Part shown: positions 7,495-18,100 of the stretch, piece by piece | Position numbering within the stretch: position 1 is the first letter of the stretch | Layout of the letters: the number at the start of each line of letters is the position of its first letter | Assembly (NCBI GenBank): GCA_902826365.1 | Contig: CADEEO010000013.1 | Location: 1 to 34,541 of the forward strand | Length of the DNA stretch: 34,541 nt | Source of the DNA: an uncultured Hyphomicrobiales bacterium | GTDB lineage: Bacteria > Pseudomonadota > Alphaproteobacteria > Rhizobiales > Aestuariivirgaceae | Direction of reading: 5' to 3' | Made by a program: the position numbers and the translations under genes | The notes under the pieces: model-generated | Told to the model about the DNA's origin: nothing | Seen by the model: the letters and a program-made list of their open reading frames with translations, nothing else | Databases searched by the model: none

Positions 7495-9969
7495 ATGCGG
7501 GAAGGCAACAGCACAATGAACGCGTTTATGCGTCATATCGCGGTTGCCGGTTTCGTGTTTTTGCAAAGTGGCAGAGCCCATGCGGCGCCCTTCCAAATCC
7601 CCGATGTGGATCCCCTTATGAGTTTCCTGACGCTGGCCGCGGTGGCGGTTTTTGTCTGGGCCTTTCATGTGGTCAGGAAGCTGAGCCAGGGCGAGAACAG
7701 GGCGCGCCAGCGCATCAGTGAACTGGAGATCAGGCTTAATGAGGCAGAGACAGCCTTTGCCGCCGAAGCCCATGTCATGATGGTTTGGCGCGGAAAGGAA
7801 GAATTCCCCAGCCGCATCATCGGCAGCATGTATGGCAGCGCCAAGGTTCCCGCCGCTGCCGCCGAGATGCTGAATTTTCCCGCCTGGCTGGAAGCTGATT
7901 CCAGCAACATCATCGAAGACTGCATCAGAACCCTGCGGGAGATGGGGAAGCCCTTCAACATCGGCGTCAAGACACTCAACAATGAATTGCTTGAAGCCGA
8001 TGGACGCGCCGCAGGCGGCATGGCGACATTGCGGTTTCGCCCGCTTTCCGGGGAGCGGCGGCAGATCACCGAACTGAACTACGATGCGCGGAAACTGGGG
8101 ATGCAGGTCGAGCGCCTCAGCGCGGTGCTTGATTCAGCACCGCTCCCCATCTGGCTCCGCGACGGGGATGGCAGGCTGAGCTGGGTCAACCAGGCCTATG
8201 TCAAGGCGGTGGAACTGCCCGACAGCGCTTCCGTTCTGCGCTCCCTGATCGAGGTTGCTTCGCCGGAGCGGATCGACACGACAAAGGCCGACCCCAAGAT
8301 GGGACTCCTGGGGAGAACCCACGCGGTTTTTGCCGGAGCCATGCGGGCCCTCAATATCCATGAAGTGGCCCTGCCGGAGGGCAAGGCCGGTTTTGCAGTG
8401 GATGTTTCAGAACTGGAGGAAATCGAAAAGGAGCTTGACCGGCATATCAAGGCCCATGCCTCGACGCTCAACAAGCTCGACACGGCGATTGCCATCTTCG
8501 GACCGGACCAGCGCCTGCGCTTTCACAATATGGCCTTCGCCCAGCTCTGGCCGCTTGACGGCAAATGGCTCGACCTGCATCCCACCGACGGCGAAATCCT
8601 CGACCGCCTGCGGACCCAGCGGTGCATTCCGGAACAGGCCAACTACCGCGAATGGCGGGCCAAGCAGCTATCCTCCTACACGACACTCGAAATGCGCGAA
8701 AGCTGGTGGTACCTGCCCGATGGGCGCTCACTGCATGTGGTGTGCGAGCAGCATCCGTTTGGCGGCGTCACCTACCTGTATGAAAACGTCACCAAGGAAA
8801 TCCAGCTTGAAAGCCGCTACAACGAGCTCATCGGGGTGCAGCGTGAAACCCTCGACAATCTCGAAGAGGCCATTGCGCTTTTCGGGTCTGACGGCCGTTT
8901 GAAGCTCTTCAATCCGGCCTTCTCAAAGTTCTGGAATTTCGATGGTGCCTTTCTCCAGAGAGAACCCCATGTTGACCAGCTTGCCAGCGATGCGGTGGTG
9001 ATAAGGGAAGCGGGTGCGGCGTGGCAGGAGATCAAATTCGGCGTCACCGGCATGGAATCGGAGCGCCGGGCACTGCGCGGCCGGATGTCGGCGAGCGACC
9101 GCATTCTGCAATACAGTTCGGTTCCGCTGCCCGATGGCAACACGCTTCTAACCTTCTCGGATATTTCCGATCCGGCAAAAATGGAGCGGGCGCTTCGCGA
9201 CCGCACCGAGGCCCTGGAAGCGGCTGACCGCCTCAAGAACGCCTTCCTAAGCAATGTTTCCTATGAAGTGCGCACACCGCTTACGAGCATCCTGGGATTT
9301 GCCGAAACCCTGGACCTCGGGCTGGTGGGCGAGCTTTCACCGAAGCAGCGGGAATATGTTCTCGACATCAAGCGGTCATCGGAGGAATTGAAGGCCATCA
9401 TTGATGCCATCATCGACCTGTCGGCGATTGATGCGGGCGCCATGGAACTGAAACTGGGCAAACTGGATGTCACCAGCATCCTGCAATCGGTTGCGGAAAA
9501 ACTGTCGCCTACCATGATCCGGCGCGACCAGACCCTGAGCATAGAATTGGCGGAAGACTCGCTGGCCTTTGTCGGCGATACGATGCGGGTGGAACAGATC
9601 ATTTCAAACCTGCTGTCAAATGCCATTGGATTTTCGGCAAGGGGCAGCCAGATCCGCATGGGAGCCCGGAGTTCCGGCGCCAATGTCCAGATCTGGATCG
9701 CTGACTCGGGCCGGGGCATTGACCCGGAATTCCAGAAAAAAGCCTTCGAGCGATTCCAGTCCAAACCCCTGCCGGGCAGCCACCGCGGGCCGGGGCTTGG
9801 CCTCGCCATCGTCAAGAGCTTCACGGAGCTTCACGGCGGCAATGTTTCCCTTATTTCCAAGCTTGACCGCGGCACAACTGTTGTGTGTAGTTTCCCGGTT
9901 GATGGACCCGCGAGACCAAATCCCAGGAACTCCCCGGCTGAACGCATCAGCCCGCAGCGGGTTGCCTAA
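7495..9969 (+). CDS. divL: DivL-type PAS sensor kinase with a tyrosine in place of the H-box histidine
   Basis: An 824-residue membrane-anchored kinase-like protein. The N-terminus has two hydrophobic segments (about 10-25 and 41-60) and a short coiled region. Three PAS-like blocks follow (about 200-280, 310-440 and 445-565). The dimerisation domain begins 'LSNVSYEVRTPLTS', where Tyr590 sits at the position of the phospho-accepting histidine. The ATPase domain retains the N box (NLLSNAIGFSARG), DSGRGID and GPGLGLAIVKS. This layout and the tyrosine are the hallmark of Caulobacter DivL, the essential polar regulator that controls CckA and hence CtrA. The neighbours (tsaE fusion, murU, addAB) fit alphaproteobacterial divL loci as I recall them. 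The ATG at 7495 has GGAGA 4 bp upstream; ATG 7516 and GTG 7480 are alternatives. Confidence 0.88.
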   Translation: MREGNSTMNAFMRHIAVAGFVFLQSGRAHAAPFQIPDVDPLMSFLTLAAVAVFVWAFHVVRKLSQGENRARQRISELEIRLNEAETAFAAEAHVMMVWRGKEEFPSRIIGSMYGSAKVPAAAAEMLNFPAWLEADSSNIIEDCIRTLREMGKPFNIGVKTLNNELLEADGRAAGGMATLRFRPLSGERRQITELNYDARKLGMQVERLSAVLDSAPLPIWLRDGDGRLSWVNQAYVKAVELPDSASVLRSLIEVASPERIDTTKADPKMGLLGRTHAVFAGAMRALNIHEVALPEGKAGFAVDVSELEEIEKELDRHIKAHASTLNKLDTAIAIFGPDQRLRFHNMAFAQLWPLDGKWLDLHPTDGEILDRLRTQRCIPEQANYREWRAKQLSSYTTLEMRESWWYLPDGRSLHVVCEQHPFGGVTYLYENVTKEIQLESRYNELIGVQRETLDNLEEAIALFGSDGRLKLFNPAFSKFWNFDGAFLQREPHVDQLASDAVVIREAGAAWQEIKFGVTGMESERRALRGRMSASDRILQYSSVPLPDGNTLLTFSDISDPAKMERALRDRTEALEAADRLKNAFLSNVSYEVRTPLTSILGFAETLDLGLVGELSPKQREYVLDIKRSSEELKAIIDAIIDLSAIDAGAMELKLGKLDVTSILQSVAEKLSPTMIRRDQTLSIELAEDSLAFVGDTMRVEQIISNLLSNAIGFSARGSQIRMGARSSGANVQIWIADSGRGIDPEFQKKAFERFQSKPLPGSHRGPGLGLAIVKSFTELHGGNVSLISKLDRGTTVVCSFPVDGPARPNPRNSPAERISPQRVA

Positions 9970-9980
9970 GCCCATTCACC

Positions 9981-11477
9981 ATGATCATTGAACGCCGCTC
10001 CCTCTCCCTTCCCGTCATGGAGGCTCTTGCGCGGGAGCTTTCGCTGTGGGCGCGGCCCGGTCTGGCCATCCATCTCTCGGGTGACCTGGGGGCCGGAAAA
10101 TCCGCGTTCGCAAGGGCTTTTATCCGGGGGCTGGCGCTGGATGACAGGGAGTTTGATATTCCAAGCCCGTCATTTTCGCTGGTTCAATCTTATGATGCCT
10201 TGAGGGTGCCGGTGGTGCATGTCGATCTCTACCGGATCAGCTCGGCTGCGGAAGTGGCCGAACTGGGGCTTGAGGAGTTTTTAGCCAAGTCCCTGATGAT
10301 CATTGAATGGCCGGAAAAACTGCCGGAGAATATCTCTCCCGATCATCTGAAAATTTCCATCACGGGGTCAGGCGATGCGCGGGACCTGAAGCTCGAGACG
10401 GCGGGAAAATGGATTGAAACTCTCAAGCGCGATGAAGCAATCAAGGGATTCGTGAATCAATCTCAGGTGGCCGGCGGGACACGTTCTCATTTCGAGGGTG
10501 ACGCTTCGGCCCGGCGCTATGAGCGGGTTGCAGGCAAAGCCGACACACTATTGCTGATGGACATGCCCAGCAGGCCGGACGGCCCGGTGGTCAAAAACGG
10601 CAAGCCCTATAGCGCCATTGCCCATTTGGCCGAAGGCATCAGCGCGGTGGTGGGCATCAATGATTATCTTTTCAATCTTGATTACAGCGTTCCCCGGATT
10701 TATGCGGCAGACGTAAAGCAAGGCCTCGCTCTTATCGAACCGCTTGGCGACAAGGTTTTCAGCCGGATGATGGCGCAGGGTGAGGACATGGGAGAGCCCA
10801 TGAAGGCGGCGGTGGACGTTCTCTCGGACATGGCCGCGCGGAAGTGGCCGAGCAAAGTTCCGGTGCAGGGCGGCGCGGAGCATCACATTGCGCGTTATGA
10901 TCTTGAGGCCATGCTGATCGAGGTTGATCTTCTGCCGTCATGGTTCTGGCCGTTGCAAAAAAAATCCGCGCCGGGCGATGATGTAAAAGCGGAATTCTCG
11001 GCGATCTGGCAAGCGCTTCTTGCCAGCATCGGCACCCACCAGCCCGTCTGGACCTTGCGGGATTATCATTCGCCCAATTTGCTTTGGCTGCCGGAGCGCA
11101 AGGGACTGCGCCGGGTCGGGATCATCGACACGCAGGATTGTGTGATGGGGCACCCGTCCTATGACCTTGTCTCCATGCTGCAGGATGCCCGCGTCGATAT
11201 TGATTTCAAGCGCGCCGATGACCTCTTTGATTATTATTGCGGGCTGCGCTCGGCTCAGGGGCAATTTGACGCCCGCGAATTTTCCCGCGTCTTTGCAATT
11301 CTTGGAGCCCAGCGCGCCACTAAAATACTGGGGATTTTCGCGCGCCTCTCGAAGCGAGACGGCAAGCCCATCTATCTCAACCACATCCCCCGTGTTTCGC
11401 GTTATCTCAAGCGCAATCTGGAACATCCTGATCTTGCGGTTCTCAAGACCTGGTATGAACGGAATTTGCCGCTATGA
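9981..11477 (+). CDS. Fusion of TsaE (tRNA t6A ATPase) and AmgK-like sugar phosphotransferase
   Basis: A 498-residue two-domain protein. Residues 1 to about 150 are TsaE, the ATPase of the threonylcarbamoyl-adenosine (t6A37) tRNA complex. It has Walker A GDLGAGKS with Lys40, 'SPSFSLVQSY', 'HVDLYRI' and 'IIEWPE'. Residues about 165-498 are an aminoglycoside-phosphotransferase-fold kinase with catalytic Asp361 in 'LRDYHSPN' and metal-binding Asp383 in 'IIDTQD'. The next gene is a MurU-like nucleotidyltransferase, so the kinase half is best read as AmgK, the anomeric MurNAc/GlcNAc kinase of peptidoglycan recycling. Both halves look intact and no frameshift separates them. Such fusions recur in Rhizobiales. 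The start is 11 bp after divL, and the stop overlaps murU by 4 bp. Confidence 0.92.
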   Translation: MIIERRSLSLPVMEALARELSLWARPGLAIHLSGDLGAGKSAFARAFIRGLALDDREFDIPSPSFSLVQSYDALRVPVVHVDLYRISSAAEVAELGLEEFLAKSLMIIEWPEKLPENISPDHLKISITGSGDARDLKLETAGKWIETLKRDEAIKGFVNQSQVAGGTRSHFEGDASARRYERVAGKADTLLLMDMPSRPDGPVVKNGKPYSAIAHLAEGISAVVGINDYLFNLDYSVPRIYAADVKQGLALIEPLGDKVFSRMMAQGEDMGEPMKAAVDVLSDMAARKWPSKVPVQGGAEHHIARYDLEAMLIEVDLLPSWFWPLQKKSAPGDDVKAEFSAIWQALLASIGTHQPVWTLRDYHSPNLLWLPERKGLRRVGIIDTQDCVMGHPSYDLVSMLQDARVDIDFKRADDLFDYYCGLRSAQGQFDAREFSRVFAILGAQRATKILGIFARLSKRDGKPIYLNHIPRVSRYLKRNLEHPDLAVLKTWYERNLPL

Positions 11478-12187
11478 GCGAGCCAATCGGCAGCCATGCC
11501 ATGATCCTCGCTGCAGGCTTTGGTTTGCGCATGCGGCCCCTGACCAATGACCGCCCCAAGCCTCTCATTGAGGTCGCCGGAAAGCCGCTCATTGACTACG
11601 GCTTTGACCGGCTGCGCGAGGCGGGCGTTCAAAAGGCGGTGGTCAACGGCCACTACCGGGCTGCGCAGATATTGCAGTGGTCACAGCAGCAGGCAGCGCC
11701 CGAGGTTTTCTTCTCCGATGAGCAGTCGGAGATTCTTGATACGGGCGGCGGCATTGCGAAAGCCCTTCCGCTTCTGGGCAGCCAGCCATTTTTCGTGCTT
11801 AACAGTGACAGTTTCTGGGTAGATGGAAAGGTTCCGGCCCTCAGCCGCTTGCGGGCCGCGTGGGATGACACGACGACGGATTGCCTGCTTCTCTTGTGTC
11901 ACGTTGACCGCACCATTGGCTACGATGGCCGGGGGGATTTCCGCCTGGAGCGCGACGGGCGCCTCACCCGACAGCAGGGGTCAGGGGCACTTGCCTATAT
12001 CGGCGGATATCTCGTGCATCCTCGCCTTTTCACCGGTGTTGCTGTAGAAAAATTCTCCATGAACGTCTTATGGGACAAGGCGATTTCCGGGGGCCGCCTG
12101 CATGGCATCGCGCACAGCGGAAAGTGGTTTCATGTGGGAACGCCCGATGCCATCGCTTTGGCCGAGGCTGAACTTGCCAAGACCTAG
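11474..12187 (+). CDS. murU: N-acetylmuramate-1-phosphate uridylyltransferase-like nucleotidyltransferase
   Basis: A 237-residue sugar-1-phosphate nucleotidyltransferase. The signature 'ILAAGFGLRMRPLT' followed by 'DRPKPLIEVAGKPLI' binds the NTP, and 'NSDSFW' carries the metal-binding Asp. In peptidoglycan recycling MurU converts MurNAc-1-phosphate from AmgK into UDP-MurNAc, bypassing de novo MurA/MurB synthesis. This route is linked to intrinsic fosfomycin tolerance in other Gram-negatives. The family alone would also fit mannose-1-phosphate guanylyltransferase. The 4-bp ATGA overlap with the AmgK-domain gene is the main reason for the MurU reading. addB starts 3 bp downstream. Confidence 0.85.
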   Translation: MSEPIGSHAMILAAGFGLRMRPLTNDRPKPLIEVAGKPLIDYGFDRLREAGVQKAVVNGHYRAAQILQWSQQQAAPEVFFSDEQSEILDTGGGIAKALPLLGSQPFFVLNSDSFWVDGKVPALSRLRAAWDDTTTDCLLLLCHVDRTIGYDGRGDFRLERDGRLTRQQGSGALAYIGGYLVHPRLFTGVAVEKFSMNVLWDKAISGGRLHGIAHSGKWFHVGTPDAIALAEAELAKT

Positions 12188-12190
12188 CGC

Positions 12191-15100
12191 ATGAGCGAGA
12201 AGCCACAACGCGTCTACACCATAGCCAGCGATGCACCATTTCTGGATATTCTGGCGAAGGCGGTTCTGCGGGGCTTTCCCTATGCGAAGGGGCATCAGCA
12301 TTCCTCGCTTGCTGCGTGGACCATCCTGGTACCCACGCGGCGCGCGGCCCGCGAACTTCAGGAAAAGCTGCTTATCGACAGCGGCAAGCCGGCGCTTGTG
12401 CTGCCGCAGATCAGGCCCATCGGCGATCTTGATGAAGATGTTCTTGAGGCGCAACGCCCTTATGTGGGCTTGCCCGATGCGATCAGCGATATCGGCCGAG
12501 AATTTGCCCTCACGGCTCTCATCGATGTTTGGGCCCGCCAAAATCCGCAACTTCGCCTGGCGCAGGAGCTTGCGCAGGCGCCGCAGCAAACCCAATCCCT
12601 GGCGGCGAGCCTCGCCGAACTGATTGACGTCATGGAGACCGAGGAGATTTCCTTTGACCGCCTTCCGGACGCCTATCTGATTGACCTTGCGGTTCACCGG
12701 GAGGCAATCCTCAGCCTGTTTGATCTGGTGAGCAAAAAACTCCCAGCGCTGCTCATGAGTGAGAATCTTATGGGAGCGAGGGAGCGGCGCAGCCATCTCA
12801 TCCGCCTGGAAGCCAAAAGGCTCAGTGAAAATCCTCCCGCCGGGCCTGTTATTGCCGCAGGTTCCACCGGCACCATTCCAGCGACGCGGGAATTGCTGAA
12901 AGCAATTTCAAATTTGGAAAATGGCGCGGTGATCCTGCCCGCGCTTGACGAGGAAATGGACGCAAACAGCTGGGAGGCGGTTTCGCCGCAGCATCCACAA
13001 TTTGCCATCAAGCAGCTTATTGAGGCCATTGGCGTCGATCGCGAGAACATAATCACGCTCGGAGCGGACTCCGGAGACAGGGCCTGGCTCGCCAGCGAAC
13101 TCATGCGCCCTTCGGAAGTCTCAGATGACTGGCCGCGGGCGCTGGCCGGTCAAGGCGGCAGAATCAAACGGGCCCTTGAAAATGTATCGCTTGTCGAAGC
13201 ACGCGATAAAAATGACGAGGCCTCGATCATTGCGTTGATGATGCGGCGGGCACTGGAGAAGCCAATGGGCGACATAGCCCTGGTCACACCGGACCGCGAC
13301 CTGGCGCGGCGGGTGAAAGCAAATCTTTCACGCTGGAACATTGGGGTTGATGACTCGGCGGGCGAACCTCTCAGCCGTTTCGGCGCAGCCTCCCTGCTGG
13401 TGCTTCTCATGGATGCGGTGGAAGAAAACTTTTCCGCCTCGGCACTGCAAAGCCTGTTCAGCCATCCTCTTGCAGCGTTTGGTTTCGAACGGATGCATTT
13501 CAGTGCCTCGGCCCGGCATATCGAGGTTGCCCTGTTCCGGTCCCTGCCGATGATTCATGGGCTGGAAGGTTTGCTGCCATCGTTCGACCTGGCCCTTAAG
13601 GGAGCAAAAGGCGATTCCCACCCGCATCCCATTGCCGCCCATCTTAAGGAAAATGACTGGCGGGAGATGCGCGAATGCCTTGCGCGCGTCGCGGAGGTGC
13701 TGGGCCCGCTCTCGCCACGCTTCATCACCACATTCGGGGAGCATCTCGATGGCCTGATGTCCGTAGCGGAACGGATTTCCAGCGGCGGGTTCTGGGATGG
13801 CCCCGAGGCGGAGGAACTGGAAACACTCGTCGAAACTTTGCGGCAGGAATCCTTCCGGCTTCCCGTTTGCGATTTCGCCAGCGTCAGCGCCACAATCCGA
13901 CGGCACCTGCAAAGAATTCCGGTGCGGGACATTAAAAATGCCGGCACACGGCTTTCGATCCTCGGCTTGCTGGAAGCCCGCCTGGTGCATCCGCAAACGG
14001 TCATTCTCGGCGGGCTAAATGAAGGCAATTGGCCACGGCTGCCGGACCCGGGGCCGTGGCTCAACCGACCGATGCGCGACACCTTCGGCATGCAGCAGCC
14101 GGAGCTCAGGATTGGCCAGGAGGCCCATGATTTTGTCCAGGCCTTTGGCGCGCCTCAGGTTTTTCTCACCTGGGCGCGGCGCGACGGCATGGACCCGGCC
14201 ATTCCCTCCCGCTGGATTTTGCGCCTGCAGACAATCCTGAAAGCGGCCGGGCACAAGCCCGAGGACATGAGTTCCAAATCATGGCTGGCGTGGGCCGCAT
14301 GGCTTGATCAGGCCGATAATTTCCAGCTCAAGCCTCATGGCAAACCGCAGCCCCGGCCGCCAATCGATGCACGGCCAAAACGGATCAGCGTGAGCCGGGT
14401 CGAAACGCTTATCCGCGACCCCTACGCCATTTATGCGGATGCCGTATTGAAACTCAGGCCGTTGCCCAGCATTGCAGCGGCTCCTGATGCGGCGCTGCGC
14501 GGCACGCTTTTCCACAAGGCGATTGGCGACTTCTTCACGCTCTATCCAAAGGCCCTGCCGGCCGATGCGGTGGAAAAATTCACCGCCCTTGGCGAAGAAA
14601 TATTCCGACCCTTCCGCAACGATCCGGAAATCATGGGCTTCTGGTGGGCGAGATTCCAACGTCTCGCCAGATGGATTGTCGAGAACGAAGCGCTATTGCG
14701 CGGCGATGTGGCGGAGGTCATTGCGGAAGTAAAGGGAAGCCTTCCTCTGAAAATTGGCGAAGCTGATTTCACGCTCAGCGGGCGCGCCGACCGGATCGAT
14801 ATCTTTTCCGATGGCAGGGCGCGCATTGTTGATTTCAAGACCGGGGCGATACCCAGCATAAAAAAAATTGAAGAAGGATTTTCGCCCCAGCTTACGCTGG
14901 AAGCTGCCATGCTGGAGCGAGGCGCCTTTGAGCACGTAGGCAGCCACGAAACCAGTGAACTGACTTACATCAGGATAACCGGCGGCATCCCGCCGGGAGA
15001 ATTGAAGTCAGTTGATCTCGCGCCCATGGAGGTGGCGCGCGAGCATCTTGAACGCCTTAAGGGGCTTCTGGGCAAATACCAGAACCCCGATCTTGCCTAT

Positions 15101-15193
15101 CTTCCACGCTACGCCGTTGAAAGCGTCGAGGCGATTCATGACTATGACCATCTCTCGCGCTACCGCGAATGGATATTGGCGGGTGACGGCTGA
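12191..15193 (+). CDS. addB: Double-strand break repair protein AddB (alphaproteobacterial type)
   Basis: A 1000-residue partner of AddA in the helicase-nuclease that resects broken DNA ends for RecA. The N-terminal half is an inactivated helicase-like domain. The segment 'WTILVPTRRAARELQEKL' (near 45-65) fits the alphaproteobacterial family, and I find no GxxGxGKS Walker A. The middle contains 'ILGGLNEGNWPRLPDPGPWLN'. The C-terminal PD-(D/E)XK nuclease shows 'LSGRADRIDIF' and 'RIVDFKTGAIP'. The four-cysteine iron-sulfur arrangement of Firmicute AddB is not apparent. The stop overlaps the addA start by one base (TGATG), so the subunits are made together. Confidence 0.93.
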   Translation: MSEKPQRVYTIASDAPFLDILAKAVLRGFPYAKGHQHSSLAAWTILVPTRRAARELQEKLLIDSGKPALVLPQIRPIGDLDEDVLEAQRPYVGLPDAISDIGREFALTALIDVWARQNPQLRLAQELAQAPQQTQSLAASLAELIDVMETEEISFDRLPDAYLIDLAVHREAILSLFDLVSKKLPALLMSENLMGARERRSHLIRLEAKRLSENPPAGPVIAAGSTGTIPATRELLKAISNLENGAVILPALDEEMDANSWEAVSPQHPQFAIKQLIEAIGVDRENIITLGADSGDRAWLASELMRPSEVSDDWPRALAGQGGRIKRALENVSLVEARDKNDEASIIALMMRRALEKPMGDIALVTPDRDLARRVKANLSRWNIGVDDSAGEPLSRFGAASLLVLLMDAVEENFSASALQSLFSHPLAAFGFERMHFSASARHIEVALFRSLPMIHGLEGLLPSFDLALKGAKGDSHPHPIAAHLKENDWREMRECLARVAEVLGPLSPRFITTFGEHLDGLMSVAERISSGGFWDGPEAEELETLVETLRQESFRLPVCDFASVSATIRRHLQRIPVRDIKNAGTRLSILGLLEARLVHPQTVILGGLNEGNWPRLPDPGPWLNRPMRDTFGMQQPELRIGQEAHDFVQAFGAPQVFLTWARRDGMDPAIPSRWILRLQTILKAAGHKPEDMSSKSWLAWAAWLDQADNFQLKPHGKPQPRPPIDARPKRISVSRVETLIRDPYAIYADAVLKLRPLPSIAAAPDAALRGTLFHKAIGDFFTLYPKALPADAVEKFTALGEEIFRPFRNDPEIMGFWWARFQRLARWIVENEALLRGDVAEVIAEVKGSLPLKIGEADFTLSGRADRIDIFSDGRARIVDFKTGAIPSIKKIEEGFSPQLTLEAAMLERGAFEHVGSHETSELTYIRITGGIPPGELKSVDLAPMEVAREHLERLKGLLGKYQNPDLAYLPRYAVESVEAIHDYDHLSRYREWILAGDG

Positions 15194-18100
15194 TGGGCAG
15201 ATTCATCAATGCCACGCCTGAACAGAAAACCGCCTCCAGTCCGGAGGCTTCCGCCTGGGTGGGCGCCAATGCGGGCTCTGGCAAAACCCGCGCGCTGGTG
15301 GACCGGGTAATCCGCCTCATGCTCACAGGCGTCGACCCTATGTCGATCCTCTGCCTCACCTACACGAAGGCCGCGGCCAAGGAGATGGCTAACCGCCTGC
15401 ACGAACAGCTCGGCGCCTGGGTCGGCCTGTCCGACACTGAACTCGCCAAGGGGCTGGCCGCGATGGGGCACGACGATGCGGGCCACAAAACGCTTGCCCG
15501 GGCGCGTCGGCTGTTCACGGCGGCTTTGGAAACGCCGGGCGGCCTCAAGATTCAAACAATCCATGCCTTCTGCGAGAGAATTCTGCAGCTTTTCCCGGTC
15601 GAGGCCGGGCTTGCGCCGGGATTTGAGGTTCTCGAATCCAGCCAATCCAAGCAACTGCTCCGGGAGGCACGGGACCAGATTCTGCGCGAGGCGCAGGGCG
15701 ATGAAAATTCGTCCCTTGCCCACGCGCTGGAAATCATAACCCGCCACACCCATTCCGACAGTTTCGATGGGCTTCTTGAGCGCCTGCTCTCCAAACTCCA
15801 AATCCTCAAAGATGCGGTGGCGGCGCACGGTTCCATTGAAGACATCGGCCAGGCGCTCCGGGCGGAATTTGCCATAGACCCGCGGCAGAATAGCGAAACT
15901 CTCAGGGGGGAATTTCTGAGGTTCGACAGGGCAATTGTTGAAAGAATAATCCCGGTCCTGTCCAGCTCCCTCGCCACCAACCAAAAGACAGCGGGCAATC
16001 TTGCAGCCCTTCTGAAGGAAAATGACAGCTCACAGGCTGAAAATCTCATCCGGCGCATCTATTATACGTCCGATGGCGGGAAGCCGAAAAAAATCGCTTC
16101 GGTCATTACCGAAAAACTTCTGAAGGACCATCACTGGATTCGGGCGTGGCTTTCACAGGAGATGACTCGCTGCCTCGCTCTCATCGAGCAAATCGACAAT
16201 CTCACGCGCATCGAGGCGACATGTGCGTTGGTCACCCTCGCCGATGCGGTGATTTTGGAATTCGAATCGGCAAAAAAACACCACGGCGCCTATGACTTCG
16301 ACGATCTCATCCTGAAAACCCGTGATTTGCTTGTCGACAAGGCTTCAGCGCAATGGGTTCTGTTCAAGCTTGACCGCGGCATTGAGCATGTCCTTGTGGA
16401 CGAAGCGCAGGATACCAGCCTGGCCCAGTGGGAAATTGTAAAGGCGCTGACAGGCGAGTTCTTTTCCGGAAGCGGCAGCCGCGAAGCACAGAACCGCACG
16501 TTGTTTGTGGTGGGCGACCGCAAGCAATCGATATTCAGTTTCCAGGGCGCAAACCCGACCGCATTCGAGGCTACGCGTGACATATTCGGAGGGCAAATCA
16601 GCAATGTGGGCCAGCCCTTCAACACTGTCGATCTCACTGTTTCCTTCCGATCCACCGAGGAAGTGCTGAAGGTGGTCGATGTGGTTTTTGCAGAGGGAAC
16701 TCGGGCCCGCACCGGACTTGACGGGCCACACCCGCAGAAATTGGTGCATCAATCCACCCGCAAGGACGAACCTGGATTGTTTGAACTCTGGCCGCTGATG
16801 GAGCCCGATGAAAAGGCCGAACGGGAGCCGTGGCAGGCCCCTGTCGATCAATACCCACCCCGGTCGGGCCTGCGCAAACTGGCGCAAAAGCTGGCGGAAA
16901 CAATCAAATCCTGGATTGGAAAACGCCGCATCATGGCGCTCGACCGCACGGTGGAAGCGGGCGATATCCTGATCCTGTTCCGCACCCGCAGCGCGCTTTT
17001 CGATATCCTGATCAGCGAATTGCGCAAGGCTGGAATTCCTGTCGCGGGTGCGGATCGCCTGAAGCTTTCGGAGAATATCGCCATTCTCGACATGATGGCC
17101 CTGGTGCAATTTGTGCTCCTGCCCGACGATGATTATTCGCTGGCCTGCGTACTCAAAAGCCCGCTTGTGCCCACAGCGTTGACGGAAGATCAACTATTCA
17201 AGCTGGCCCATGGGCGCGACGCCACATCCTTATGGGCAAGGCTTGGCGCTTCGGATGATGCAGGCTGCGGGGCAGCCCGCAAGGTTCTGGAAGAGTGGCT
17301 GAAGGCCTCGGAAAGCCTGCGACCCTTTGAATTCCTCTCGATGGTTTTGATCAAATCCCGGAAAGCTTTTCTGGCGCGGTTGGGGAGCGAAGCGGGGGAT
17401 GCGCTGGATGCGCTGCTTGAGGTTTCACTCTCCTATGAAGAAAACCATTCGTCTTCGCTAGCGGGATTTGCAACCTGGTTTGCTTCCGAGGACACGGAGC
17501 TCAAGCGCAACATGGATCAGGGCAGCGGTGAAGTCCGTTTGATGACGGTGCATGGCGCGAAGGGGCTTGAATCCAGCATCGTGATCCTGCCCGACACCAC
17601 GTCCACACCGCGCAGCAACGCCACATCGGCGCTGATATTTGCTAAACCAAATTCGGGCGGGCCAACGCTGCCGTTCTGGCGGCTGTCGGGGCTGGCGCAA
17701 TCCCAGGCCATTGAGGGTTGGAAAGACAGGGACAAGCAAACGGAGCTGGAGGAGCAGCGGCGCCTTCTCTATGTGGCGATGACCAGGGCACGCGACGAGC
17801 TTTATGTCTGCGGCTATAAAATCCACAAGGAGAGCCCGGAGAACAGCTGGTACACTTTGGTGGAGGATGCGGTGCGGGGCCAAGACTTTCTGCGGGCCGC
17901 CTCATCCCCTGACGGCGCTTCATGCCAGCGCTATGGCCCGGACCCCACTTGGAACGAGATGGATTCTATTCCGCCAAAGACACCGCCTGACGCTCCCGCT
18001 TGGCTGTTCAAAAATCCGGATATTGTTCATCAGGACTGGACGCCGGCGCGGAAGAGCCGTGACGTTGGCTCCAATGCGGCCGTGGCACGCGGGCGCGCCA

